Shown: positions 1 to 8,184 of the stretch, one piece after another | Numbering within the stretch: position 1 is the first letter of the stretch | Layout of the letters: the number at the start of each line of letters is the position of its first letter | Source of the DNA: Prevotella sp. | GTDB lineage: Bacteria > Bacteroidota > Bacteroidia > Bacteroidales > Bacteroidaceae | Reading direction: 5' to 3' | Length of the DNA stretch: 17,455 nt | NCBI GenBank assembly: GCA_022732315.1 | Contig: JAIJUV010000037.1 | Coordinates: forward strand, 1 to 17,455 | Made by a program: the position numbers and the translations under genes | The notes under the pieces: generated by a model | Databases searched by the model: none | Told to the model about the DNA's origin: nothing | Seen by the model: the letters and a program-made list of their open reading frames with translations, nothing else

Positions 1-16
1 TTTCATAAGTATTCAT
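1..16 (-). CDS. Possible start of the next PUL gene (first 5 codons only)
   Basis: Reading leftward, an ATG at 16-14 opens a frame (Met-Asn-Thr-Tyr-Glu) that runs off the window edge. It lies 66 bp after the susD stop and in the same direction, where a PUL often has a surface glycan-binding protein or another hydrolase. Five codons cannot identify a product, and the start itself is a guess from position. Confidence 0.2.
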
Positions 17-35
17 TTTAATATATTGTTTTATC

Positions 36-71
36 GGGAAGGCATCTTGTCGTTTGCCAAGAAGCCTTCCC
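36..71. terminator. Hairpin downstream of susD
   Basis: An 8-bp perfect stem (GGGAAGGC at 36-43 with GCCTTCCC at 64-71) is extended inward, after a 2x2 internal loop, by CTTG (46-49) pairing with CAAG (58-61). It lies 12 bp beyond the susD stop codon. On the - strand it is followed by A-rich, not T-rich, sequence, so it is not a classical intrinsic terminator in that direction. It may instead stabilise the 3' end of the susCD message or attenuate read-through into the next gene. Confidence 0.45.
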
Positions 72-82
72 TTTCTATCTCT

Positions 83-1777
83 TTACTCATAAGGAGCTCC
101 ATCTATCAAATTAGAACGACGTAACTCATAACGAGGAACAGGCATCCAATAGTGTGCCCCAGCAGGAGCTTCACCATTAAATATACGATTGGCTACCACA
201 TTACCGGTCTGATATTCCTTGTGTCCATCTTTGTATTTATAAATGATGACTCCCGTAACCGGCTTACTATAGCACTCTTCCATCTTCTTCCAACGGCGAA
301 GATCAAACCAATGCTGACCTTCAAACACGAGTTCTATCTGGCGCTCGTAATAATAAGCATCCCAAGCTTGCTCTGCATTTGCAGCAGTAGCAGCAGGAAG
401 AAGTGCACGTGTACGTACCTTATTTATATAAGTCATTGCCTCATCGATATTGCCCAAGTGGAGTTCGCACTCCGCATAGTTGAGATAAATCTCTGCCAAG
501 CGAATGAAGAACCAAGGCGTAACATGCTGAGTAGTTCCGTAGTTGTCATATGAAGGATCCAAGAACTTACGCATAGAATAACCCGTGTTGCTGGCATTCC
601 ACCACGATTCACCCTGATTACTATCCTTACCAGTTACAACACCATCCTCACCCGGAATAAAGGTTTCCACCTCACGGGCAGAGTTGCCATATCCCCATTT
701 ATCACCATCCAAGATAAATGCAGCATTGAAACGGATTTCACGACCACCCCATGGATAAGAGGTATAACGGTCTTGCAGAACAGGCTTTGTACCATCAGCC
801 ATTTGGAACTTATCTACGATTTCCTGGCTAGGATCAAAGTTTCCCCAACCTTCAAAACCATTTCCACTGCCACAAGGAGCTTGGAATATATAAGAATTAT
901 TTTCTCCTGCACCATATTTCGGATCAAAGAGTTTCTCGAAGATAACCTCAGGATTTGTTGGATCCAGGAACAAGGCACCATATTCCTCACTATTACTTAC
1001 CGATTTAAGAGAGTATACTCCCAAATCCATGACAGCCCTGGCAGCATCAGCTGCAGCCTTCCATTTTTCATGCGAAGGAGTACCAAAGAGAGGGCTTGCC
1101 TTATAGAGTAGAACTCTTGACTTCAAAGCCAAGGCTGCTCCCTTGGTAGCACGCCCCAACTCTGAATCATCATATTTTTCGGGTAATAGAGTTGCAGCCT
1201 CATCCAAATCCTTACAGATAAAATCAGCAACCTCATCCATATCTGCACGCTTCAACTCAAATTTGTCATTGAGTTGGAAAGTTTTGTCAACCAATGGTAT
1301 ACGACCATAGAGACTATAGAGCAAATGATAGTTCCATGCACGAAGGAAGAGTGCCTGTCCTTTCTGACAATTGCGCTCTGCCTCATCTCCAGGCACATTA
1401 TCGATTTTCTCCAACATAAGGTTCAAACTCTTGATATAGCCATAAATTGTGCCCCAAGCATCATAATTGGTCTTATCCCAACCATAGCTATAGGTGTCGC
1501 AGTTAAGAAGGCCTGCGGTCACCGTCTCTGAACCATAGAGGTGCTTTTGGTACACTTCTTCTGTATAATTTGAATAACGAGTACCCTTCATGTTTTCTGC
1601 CTCAAGATTGGCATACTGAGCATTCAGATAAATCTTTGACAGAGCCAAGTCTCCCCACACAGCATCATCGGAGTAGCTATTGAGCGGGCTCTGATCAAGT
1701 AAGCCGTCGTCACAACTAGTTGTGAGCGAAAGCGTCATTGCTGCGAAAGCAATCGACATAATATATTTTGTTCTCAT
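83..1777 (-). CDS. susD: SusD/RagB-family starch-utilisation-like outer-membrane lipoprotein
   Basis: This is a 564-aa glycan-binding lipoprotein that forms the lid over the SusC channel on the cell surface. A lipoprotein signal peptide ends in the lipobox LTTSC with the acylated Cys at residue 22, followed by Asp-Asp. The body matches the SusD family: an N-terminal half rich in helices of TPR type (FLRAWNYHLLYSLYGRIPLV), the late-family motif GQHWFDLRRWKKMEE, and the C-terminal MPVPRYELRRSN signature. The length is normal for the family. It starts 17 bp after the susC stop, so the two are cotranscribed. The symbol denotes homology only. The ligand cannot be read from the sequence; the neighbouring enzymes suggest an arabinose-rich plant glycan. 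Confidence 0.95.
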   Translation of the reverse strand: MRTKYIMSIAFAAMTLSLTTSCDDGLLDQSPLNSYSDDAVWGDLALSKIYLNAQYANLEAENMKGTRYSNYTEEVYQKHLYGSETVTAGLLNCDTYSYGWDKTNYDAWGTIYGYIKSLNLMLEKIDNVPGDEAERNCQKGQALFLRAWNYHLLYSLYGRIPLVDKTFQLNDKFELKRADMDEVADFICKDLDEAATLLPEKYDDSELGRATKGAALALKSRVLLYKASPLFGTPSHEKWKAAADAARAVMDLGVYSLKSVSNSEEYGALFLDPTNPEVIFEKLFDPKYGAGENNSYIFQAPCGSGNGFEGWGNFDPSQEIVDKFQMADGTKPVLQDRYTSYPWGGREIRFNAAFILDGDKWGYGNSAREVETFIPGEDGVVTGKDSNQGESWWNASNTGYSMRKFLDPSYDNYGTTQHVTPWFFIRLAEIYLNYAECELHLGNIDEAMTYINKVRTRALLPAATAANAEQAWDAYYYERQIELVFEGQHWFDLRRWKKMEECYSKPVTGVIIYKYKDGHKEYQTGNVVANRIFNGEAPAGAHYWMPVPRYELRRSNLIDGAPYE

Positions 1778-1794
1778 TGTATGATCATTTTTTG

Positions 1795-4700
1795 TTAGAA
1801 TGTGATGTTTGTACCTATGGTAACCATGCGTTGCAATGGATATCCAAGAATACCATTAGAGTTAATCAAGTAGCCATCATCATTGTAAGAAGAACCGATT
1901 TCCGGATCACAAACCTTCATCTTGTCAATAGTGAAGAGGTTGTTTCCATTGATATATACACGGAACTTCTCTATACCAATCTTTTGAGTGATGCTCTTAG
2001 GTATAGTATAACCCAATTCGATAGACTTCAAGCGAAGGAAGGCAGCATTACGTAACCACCAGTCAGAAGCTACACCATTCCAAGTGTCTCCATATGTCTG
2101 CTTGATAAAGGCCTTTGGCCAACGAGCTTTCATATTTTCCTCTGCGGTATTGTCGGCACGCCAACGTCCCTCATAGAAATCAGTAATCATATTCATGGTT
2201 GGCTGAACAAGTTGGACAGCCTCAGCCTGTCCTTGGAAGAAAACATTCAGGTCGATACCCTTCCAGCTGCCGTTCAAAGTCAATCCGTATAGGATCTTAG
2301 GTGTAGCCGATTTATTGATTCGGACAGCATCATCCCATGTAATTTTACCATCACCATTGGTATCCTGGTAAATCAAATCTCCAGGCTTTGCATTATCTAG
2401 GTGAGGAGTGTTATCCACCTGTTCCTGAGTCTGATAGATGCCCAAAGCATGATAAAGCACAAGTCCATCAATAGGATGGTTGGTTGTACGCTGCCAGTCT
2501 GGGGTACTAGCTGCCTCATCCATATATTTAACTTTGTTCTCGGCATAAGTAAAGTTACCGGTAACACTCCACTCAAAATCACCCTTACGATCACGATAGG
2601 TAGCTACAAGTTCGATACCAGAGTTGTTCACCTTGCCCAAGTTTTCATCTGGCAGTACCAATCCAGAATATGATGGAATAGAAGCATTGCGTCTAATCAA
2701 GATATCACGACGGCGAGACTGGAACCAGTCGATATCCAATGAAAATTTGTTATTAAGGAATGTAGAGCTAATACCTAAGTTGAGCGTATTGGCAGTTTCC
2801 CAAGTTACCAATGGATTGGCTGTTCGTGTCAGATAGAATCCCTTGTTAATGGATCCTTTCTCTCCTGCTCCGAAGTAAGCACCAGTTTGTGTAAACTGGT
2901 AAGTTGAGAGGTACTGATACTTAGCGATATTATCATTACCCATCTGTCCCCAAGAACCACGAATCTTCAAGAAATCCACTACTTTCTTCAATGGTTTGAA
3001 GAATGGCTCGTCAGAAATAACCCAACCTGCAGAGAATGAAGGGAATGTACCCCAACGATGACCAGGAGCAAAATTCATGGAGCCATCCACACGCACCGTA
3101 GCCTCGAAAAGATACTTATCCATATAAGAGTAATTTATACGGCCGAAGTAATTCATACGAGTGGTAAGGTCAGAATATCCACCATTATCCTTATCAGCAG
3201 GCACGTCACTACCAGCAAAAATATCCATCAACTTATTTGAGAGGAAGTTTGTACGATAAGCATTCATGGTGTGATACTTGTACTTGCTCTGCTCATAAGC
3301 CACGAAAGCCCCCACCTTATGCTTTTCAGCAAAGGTTCGGTTATAACCCAAACGACCGTTCAATGTAATAGTATAATAGTAAGAACTCCAATCGTTCAGA
3401 CTTATTTTACTGGTATCATTACGGCGATTGTTATACTCTTGCTTGGCGTTATCATATTCGTAGAGATCGTAAGGCTGATTAATTTGTTTACCATTCTGTT
3501 GAGTATAGTCTAAACCAGCATATCCCTCCGCATACAGACCTTTAGTAATCAAGTCAAGATCAACATGCAACTTTGGCTTAGCATTAAAGATCAGATTCTT
3601 GGAGTTGTTGGAACCAGGAGCACTCGACACCATGACTGCAGCATTGTTAGTCAGTCCATCATAACCCGTACGTGGAAGTCCATTAGGGAAATAAGGTGCA
3701 CTACCAGGGAAAGTACTCATCAAATAAGAGAAGAGATAAGGGGTGGAATAAATACCACGCTTACGCTCCTCCTGACGGAAATTCAAGTCAAGACTTAGCT
3801 TTACTCTCTTATTCAGCTTTGCATCCAAATTAGAAGCAAACTGATACTGCTTATAGCCATGGTCAGAATTCTTATAGATAGCATTCTGATTCATATACTG
3901 GGTTGAGAGATAATAGTTTACCTTGTCTGAGCCACCTGAGATAGAGAGGCTATGTTCAGTTTTGGTTGTCCAATCCTTTGCCACTTCGCCCCACCAGTCT
4001 GTATTTGGATAGTTGACTGGATCATCACCTGTACGATAATGTTCCAAAGCCTCAGGAGAATAAGTAAGACCGGCCTGGCCATGACGTTCGTCAGCATCAT
4101 ACTCATTCACGTAGGTAGCATACTGATATGAATTAAGCATCTTAGGAATACGGGTAGGCTGAGTGAAAGTAAGACTACCATTATATTGTACTCGTGTACG
4201 TCCACTGCTACCACGCTTGGTAGTTACCAGAATAACACCATTAGCCGCACGTGCACCATAAATAGCAGCAGAAGCATCCTTCAAAACAGAAATACTCTCA
4301 ATATCTTCAGGATTCAAACGGCTAAAGCTACGACCAGCAACACCATCCACTACTATCAGCGGAGAGGTATCACCCAGAGTTCCCTTACCACGTATGAGGA
4401 TAGAAGCCTCATCGGCACCTGGTTCACCACTACGGTTGTTGGCTATGATACCAGCAGTTTTTCCAGCCAAAGTATTAGCCACATTTGTAGCTGCCACTTT
4501 CTGGAGATCGTCACCCGAAATCTGGGAAACAGAGCCAGTAAGAGTTGCTTTCTTCTGTGTACCATAACCAACGACTACAAGCTCATCCAAGAGTTTATTG
4601 TCTGCCTGAAGTATAATCTTACCACCTTTAGCTGTAGTAACGCTCTTATATCCAATATAGGATATAACTACAGGAACCTTGCCACCTTTTTTTAAGTGTA

Positions 4701-4911
4701 GAACATAGTTACCATCTAAATTGGTAACCGTTCCATTAGAAGAACCCTGTTCTACGACGCTGGCACCTATAATTGGTTCACCATGTTCATCTACTACCAC
4801 ACCTTTTATGGTGGTACCATTCTGCTGAACAATTTGCACAGAAGGGTTTGACAAGGTCTCACTTGCAGCTAGAGTAGGTAATGCCCCCCCCCACATGCAA
4901 GGACCAAACAC
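1795..4911 (-). CDS. susC: SusC/RagA-family TonB-dependent outer-membrane transporter (5' end out of frame with its signal peptide)
   Basis: This frame encodes most of a SusC-like transporter that imports oligosaccharides with TonB energy. Counting from the GTG at 4911, the carboxypeptidase-regulatory-like domain spans residues about 36-105 (IKGVVVDEHGEPIIGASVVE). The conserved LDELVVVGYGTQKKATLTGS segment is near 108-127. The plug follows, with PLIVVDGV, IESISVLKDASAAIYGARAA and NGVILVTTKRG near 184-234. A beta-barrel follows and ends in ...GTNITF. The GTG start at 4911 and the ATG at 4896 are poor candidates, because neither yields a signal peptide and the frame is closed upstream by TAG at 4938-4936. 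The true start is very likely the ATG at 4973, in the adjacent frame and separated from this one by a nine-G run at 4892-4884. With ten or seven G the protein would be about 1059 or 1058 aa with a proper leader. As written, the gene would be silent unless slippage occurs. Confidence 0.93.
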   Translation of the reverse strand: MFGPCMWGGALPTLAASETLSNPSVQIVQQNGTTIKGVVVDEHGEPIIGASVVEQGSSNGTVTNLDGNYVLHLKKGGKVPVVISYIGYKSVTTAKGGKIILQADNKLLDELVVVGYGTQKKATLTGSVSQISGDDLQKVAATNVANTLAGKTAGIIANNRSGEPGADEASILIRGKGTLGDTSPLIVVDGVAGRSFSRLNPEDIESISVLKDASAAIYGARAANGVILVTTKRGSSGRTRVQYNGSLTFTQPTRIPKMLNSYQYATYVNEYDADERHGQAGLTYSPEALEHYRTGDDPVNYPNTDWWGEVAKDWTTKTEHSLSISGGSDKVNYYLSTQYMNQNAIYKNSDHGYKQYQFASNLDAKLNKRVKLSLDLNFRQEERKRGIYSTPYLFSYLMSTFPGSAPYFPNGLPRTGYDGLTNNAAVMVSSAPGSNNSKNLIFNAKPKLHVDLDLITKGLYAEGYAGLDYTQQNGKQINQPYDLYEYDNAKQEYNNRRNDTSKISLNDWSSYYYTITLNGRLGYNRTFAEKHKVGAFVAYEQSKYKYHTMNAYRTNFLSNKLMDIFAGSDVPADKDNGGYSDLTTRMNYFGRINYSYMDKYLFEATVRVDGSMNFAPGHRWGTFPSFSAGWVISDEPFFKPLKKVVDFLKIRGSWGQMGNDNIAKYQYLSTYQFTQTGAYFGAGEKGSINKGFYLTRTANPLVTWETANTLNLGISSTFLNNKFSLDIDWFQSRRRDILIRRNASIPSYSGLVLPDENLGKVNNSGIELVATYRDRKGDFEWSVTGNFTYAENKVKYMDEAASTPDWQRTTNHPIDGLVLYHALGIYQTQEQVDNTPHLDNAKPGDLIYQDTNGDGKITWDDAVRINKSATPKILYGLTLNGSWKGIDLNVFFQGQAEAVQLVQPTMNMITDFYEGRWRADNTAEENMKARWPKAFIKQTYGDTWNGVASDWWLRNAAFLRLKSIELGYTIPKSITQKIGIEKFRVYINGNNLFTIDKMKVCDPEIGSSYNDDGYLINSNGILGYPLQRMVTIGTNITF

Positions 4912-4973
4912 GCGATGGCTTTTACATAAGCTTGGCTATGTACAAAGCCTGAAATGTTTTGTGTCTGTCTCAT
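4869..4973 (-). pseudogene. Frameshifted 5' end of susC: signal peptide start plus poly-G tract
   Basis: From ATG 4973 the sequence reads 27 codons that form a typical signal-peptide start. A polar N-terminus (MRQTQNISGF) with a Lys at residue 18 is followed by the hydrophobic stretch AIACLVLAC. Nine G (three Gly codons) follow at 4892-4884, then a shifted tail (HYLL) and TAG at 4871-4869, giving a 34-residue product. If one G is added or two are lost, the frame continues as GGGALPTLAASE into the SusC body, which supplies a plausible signal peptidase I site after LAA. This exact complementarity shows that the leader belongs to the downstream transporter. Confidence 0.8.
4884..4892 (-). repeat. 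Nine-G homopolymer inside the susC leader
   Basis: Nine consecutive C on the + strand (G on the coding strand) sit at the end of the hydrophobic core of the susC signal peptide in an otherwise AT-rich gene. Homopolymeric G tracts of this length are classic slipped-strand mutation sites in phase-variable surface genes of other phyla. The current length puts the transporter out of frame. A homopolymer miscall in sequencing is the main alternative. Confidence 0.85.
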
Positions 4974-4986
4974 TTCTATTGTTTGT

Positions 4987-4994
4987 TAGGTTTA
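4987..4994 (-). promoter_or_regulatory. Short leader motif TAAACCTA upstream of susC
   Basis: The susC 5' leader contains TAAACCTA. The same octamer lies just before the starts of the DUF1680 and GH97 genes, where it extends to a shared 13-mer (AATAAACCTAGAA). No Shine-Dalgarno sequence is present, as is normal in Bacteroidota. This short match could be chance. Confidence 0.3.
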
Positions 4995-5019
4995 TAATTG
5001 TTTTTTAAAAATTTCGATT

Positions 5020-5082
5020 GCAAAGTAACAGAATATTTATCATATCATGCCACAAAATCGTCCAAAAGAGTGAAAATATCGT
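5020..5082 (-). promoter_or_regulatory. susCD promoter with two direct-repeat activator boxes
   Basis: On the - strand, the -7 element TTACTTTGC (5028-5020; one mismatch to TAnnTTTG) lies 46 bp upstream of the ATG at 4973. Box A, ACGATATTTTC, starts at 5082, exactly 58 bp upstream of the first T of TTTGC. Box B, ACGATTTTG, starts at 5061, exactly 37 bp upstream. The two boxes are 21 bp apart, two helical turns on the same face. No good -33 element is visible, as expected for an activator-dependent promoter. The same spacing occurs at 8103-8165 and, with a weaker box B, at 8185-8247. The predicted transcript start is near 5014. Confidence 0.7.
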
Positions 5083-5111
5083 CTAATTTTGATATTTTAG
5101 ACGATATTTTC
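5072..5111. repeat. Perfect 15-bp inverted repeat upstream of susC
   Basis: The arm GAAAATATCGTCTAA (5072-5086) is matched perfectly by TTAGACGATATTTTC (5097-5111) around a 10-nt spacer. The left arm contains box A of the susC promoter. The right arm is a third copy of the same box, facing the opposite way (+ strand, from 5101). It is probably a protein-binding site in DNA rather than an RNA hairpin, because it lies upstream of the predicted transcript start. Confidence 0.75.
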
Positions 5112-5161
5112 GTCTTTTAACCTATATTTCTATTCAGAAATTGCCTGTAACGGCTTATTAT

Positions 5162-8062
5162 TTATTGTTTCATCGCCTTCTTCAATTTTCCCACAGCGGC
5201 ATGAATCATGTCGTGGGTTCCACTTCCGTCGGTCACGTATTTCTGAACCATTCTGCCATAACTGATGGCATCTTTGAGTTCTGCACCGGTGTTGTCATCA
5301 GGCCAGCCGGCACGGCGAAGCAGACCGGAGAGTTCTCTGAGGTCTTCCATCTCTGCAAGATTACCAGGACGCATCGTATTGATGGCACGGTTCAGGATGG
5401 CAGTAGTGCCTTCCAGTTCATCCTGGGTTACCTTCTTCTTGCCCTTTGCCACCAGCTCCTGTGCCTGAGCCATTACCTTCAGCATGCGCTCATAGCCGAA
5501 CGGTGCCCATGGAGCATACTCCGGAACCTTCTGCGAGAGGGCATTCCACTTCTCCTGGTCTGCCTTGCGCTCTGCGGCAAGATTCAGGAGAGAATTCAGT
5601 TCGGTGAAATCTATCTTCACCTTCTTGCTCTTTTTGCTCTTGGCATCGGTCAGATTGATGCGGTAGTAGTGGGTGCTGTTGGCGTTGCGATAATAGTCTG
5701 GCTGGAATTCCTTACCATCCAATTTCAGGGTAAGGAGATTGGCTCCTGCACCTGTAGTCACGCCGTTCGATTCGCCCACGGTAATCTTGCTCAATCGGGA
5801 GTCGATGTTCAGCGTAGCCTGGTTCCAAGTCTGTGCACCTGTACCAGCCATTACCAGCGGTCCATACATCAGGGTTCCTACCCAGGAAGTCTTCAGCGGA
5901 GTACCGTCCATACTTGCCACATCGCTCGAAAGCTTGTCGGCACCATATTCGATATGCTTGCTGAATGGCATGTCGATTTCTACGACATCTCCCACCTTCC
6001 AGTGCTTCTGCTCCAGTTCTACATAGGTGCTAGGCTGATAGCTCTTTGCCACCTCCTTGCCGTTCACCTTGATGGAGAAACCTTGCGTAGCCCAATATGG
6101 CACACGGAGTTTCAGGGTGAAATCGCCCTCGCCTTCCGTTATCTTGATGGCTGAATGCTGTGCCGGCCACAGGCAATCCTGCTTGATGGTCACACCCTTC
6201 TCCTTCCAGTGGAGGGTGGTTGGCATATAGAGACCTACCCAGAGGATATGATTGTTGGCGAAATAAGCCGACTGCTGGTACTTGGTATGGTTTTCAGAAC
6301 CTGTACCACCGCAGCAGGTGCTCTGAGGAGTCTCGTTGCCGAACGGCTTGGTGGCATTCAGACCTACTGCATACTGATAGCAGGTTTGATACTGGTCCGG
6401 ATTGAGCGAACCGATAATCTGATTATACAGCGTGCGCTCGATATAGTCGAGATACTGCGCATTATCAGGGTTATAACAGTTCAGATCCTTGCTCAACTTG
6501 ACGAGGTTATACGCACAGCAGGTTTCATTGATATCCGGATAAGCCTCAGATTCGCCTTCCTGCAGTCCGTTGGTTGCCATACTCAGTATCTGGGTATATG
6601 GCTGGCGGAACATTTCTCCGTTGCCTACACCACCCATCGCATACATGTATCTGCCCTGCACCAGACTCCAGAAGTTCTCAGCCAGATTGTAATAGTATGG
6701 CTTCTGATTGCTCTTGTAGCTGCGCAGCGCTCCGATAATCATCGGAATATGCTGGTTGGCATGGCGGGTGCGGATGTCATCGATGTTCTTGCTCAGCGGA
6801 TCATAGAACTTAGGCGCATCGAAACAGTTGGCTGCCTCGAGGAGCTTTGCCTTTTCATCCGGATTGGAAACCATCTCTGAAAGACGGGAGAGCGATTCGC
6901 TCATACCTCCCACCTCACCAGCGATGTACATGTCCCACATCTCGTAGCGGTTACCCGGCTTGGCTCTGCGCTCATCCTGGGTACCGTCCTGCTTTACATA
7001 AGTGCGGTAGTGCATGCGGTTCCATACCCAGAGTCCCATATCCTTGGCGATGAGGAGAGCCTTATCGCAGATTTCCTTATCATCAAAGTAGGTTGCGATG
7101 TCTATCAGACCGGCAAGCTGCTTGTGTACGCTGTAATAAGGAGCCCAAACCCAATCGGAGTTGTTGTAAGCACGATACATTTCTATCAGAGCACAATGCT
7201 GAGCCGGAATGGCGTTGATATAGCCGTAGCCATAAAGTTCAGGGTGCTTCTTATACTCATCAAAAGCAGCCCAGGTGCCCTTCATCTCTCTGAGTTCAGC
7301 CTCAGGAGCGAAATCACGAGCCTCCCAGTTGCGCTTCAGATCCTTATTATATACGAAGGTCATCTCCTGATACTGTCGCAACTCGTTCACCATTCGGGTG
7401 ATGTTTTGGCGGAGGATGGCTTTCTGCTCTGGGTTGGTTGCCACGGCGTATGCCTGTGCGATAGCCGACATATAGTGACCTGATCCATGACCTTTGAGTT
7501 TGGTATCAGGCGAATCCCAGCCATCACTCTTGGTATAGCCCTCGGTACTGAGTCCGTAGGTATCGCGATAATTGTAGAGTTGCTGGGTAACATCCCAGGA
7601 ACAGATTTCGCGGATAGCCTCATCACGGTTGTGGGTGAGTCGGTTGTCACCATCTATGCTCACATCAGCGAGCGAGAAGGTATGAGCCACTTCCTTTCCT
7701 GGAGTCTGATAGCCTTCATCCACCACCTTGATTTGTGCCTTGACAGGATAACCATTGTCGGTAGTCTCATCACCAATCACAAAACCACCTATCTCATATT
7801 GGCTCCCGGCAGGATGTTTCTGCGCATCAGCCTCAGCCTGCTCATCAGCAAGCGGAGCGTTAGCCCAGCGCACCTGGCGATACTCTGAATAACCATCAGA
7901 ATAGGTTACCCATACGAGATTAGGAAGTCGGGGAACTGTGCCCACCGGACAATCTACTGATATTGCCTCCACCTTAGAGATGGTGCGATAAACAGTGGCT
8001 GCCGTTGTCATGGATGGCAAACTGGCTACACCTATCAATAATGTAAACTGCTTTAAATCCAT
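5162..8062 (-). CDS. DUF1680-family (GH146/GH127-like) beta-L-arabinofuranosidase, multidomain
   Basis: This is a 966-aa secreted glycoside hydrolase predicted to release beta-linked L-arabinofuranose. A signal peptide ends near TTA-A (about residue 21). Residues about 27-115 look like a bacterial Ig-like domain of group 4 type (VGTVPRLPNLVWVTYSDGYS). The (alpha/alpha)6 catalytic domain covers roughly 140-600, followed by beta-sandwich domains and a helical C-terminal region (about 850-966). The zinc-cysteine site of the clan is recognisable as NETCC (Glu513, Cys515) and STCCGGTGSENH (Cys583/Cys584). Glu483 in GGVGNGEMF is the likely acid/base. The CCxGxGxENHxKY context resembles the GH146-like branch more than canonical GH127. 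It has its own promoter, and its stop lies 188 bp before the susC start. The family is secure; the exact linkage is inferred. Confidence 0.87.
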   Translation of the reverse strand: MDLKQFTLLIGVASLPSMTTAATVYRTISKVEAISVDCPVGTVPRLPNLVWVTYSDGYSEYRQVRWANAPLADEQAEADAQKHPAGSQYEIGGFVIGDETTDNGYPVKAQIKVVDEGYQTPGKEVAHTFSLADVSIDGDNRLTHNRDEAIREICSWDVTQQLYNYRDTYGLSTEGYTKSDGWDSPDTKLKGHGSGHYMSAIAQAYAVATNPEQKAILRQNITRMVNELRQYQEMTFVYNKDLKRNWEARDFAPEAELREMKGTWAAFDEYKKHPELYGYGYINAIPAQHCALIEMYRAYNNSDWVWAPYYSVHKQLAGLIDIATYFDDKEICDKALLIAKDMGLWVWNRMHYRTYVKQDGTQDERRAKPGNRYEMWDMYIAGEVGGMSESLSRLSEMVSNPDEKAKLLEAANCFDAPKFYDPLSKNIDDIRTRHANQHIPMIIGALRSYKSNQKPYYYNLAENFWSLVQGRYMYAMGGVGNGEMFRQPYTQILSMATNGLQEGESEAYPDINETCCAYNLVKLSKDLNCYNPDNAQYLDYIERTLYNQIIGSLNPDQYQTCYQYAVGLNATKPFGNETPQSTCCGGTGSENHTKYQQSAYFANNHILWVGLYMPTTLHWKEKGVTIKQDCLWPAQHSAIKITEGEGDFTLKLRVPYWATQGFSIKVNGKEVAKSYQPSTYVELEQKHWKVGDVVEIDMPFSKHIEYGADKLSSDVASMDGTPLKTSWVGTLMYGPLVMAGTGAQTWNQATLNIDSRLSKITVGESNGVTTGAGANLLTLKLDGKEFQPDYYRNANSTHYYRINLTDAKSKKSKKVKIDFTELNSLLNLAAERKADQEKWNALSQKVPEYAPWAPFGYERMLKVMAQAQELVAKGKKKVTQDELEGTTAILNRAINTMRPGNLAEMEDLRELSGLLRRAGWPDDNTGAELKDAISYGRMVQKYVTDGSGTHDMIHAAVGKLKKAMKQ

Positions 8063-8064
8063 AT

Positions 8065-8084
8065 CTTCTAGGTTTATTATTGTT
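8065..8084 (-). promoter_or_regulatory. Leader segment shared with the divergent GH97 gene
   Basis: The 20 nt immediately before the ATG at 8062 include AATAAACCTAGAA. The same 13-mer occurs just before the GH97 ATG on the opposite strand. It occupies the ribosome-binding position and could be a translation enhancer, a small-RNA target, or a relic of duplication. Confidence 0.4.
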
Positions 8085-8102
8085 TCATTTATTTTTCTGG
8101 CT

Positions 8103-8165
8103 GCAAAATAACAGAAAAAATCAACGAAGTCCTAAAATTATCGTACATAAAGATACAATTATCGT
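8103..8165 (-). promoter_or_regulatory. Promoter of the DUF1680 gene with two direct-repeat boxes
   Basis: On the - strand, TTATTTTGC (-7 element, TTTGC from 8107) lies 40 bp upstream of the ATG. Box A, ACGATAATTG, starts at 8165 and box B, ACGATAATTTT, starts at 8144. They are 58 and 37 bp upstream of TTTGC, identical to the spacing at susC. The segment around the -7 element, TTCTGTTAyTTTGCA, is also shared between the two promoters. The predicted transcript start is near 8097. Confidence 0.7.
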
Positions 8166-8184
8166 CTAACAGGATACTTGTGAT

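Noticed and set aside
4894..4911. GTG at 4911 or ATG at 4896 as the genuine susC start
   Set aside because: Neither gives a signal peptide, which an outer-membrane transporter requires, while the ATG at 4973 gives one in the adjacent frame.
5141..6154. A 337-codon open frame on the + strand
   Set aside because: It is fully antisense to the DUF1680 gene, whose domains and catalytic residues are clear. The frame is open because of codon bias in the real gene, and its translation has no recognisable fold or leader.
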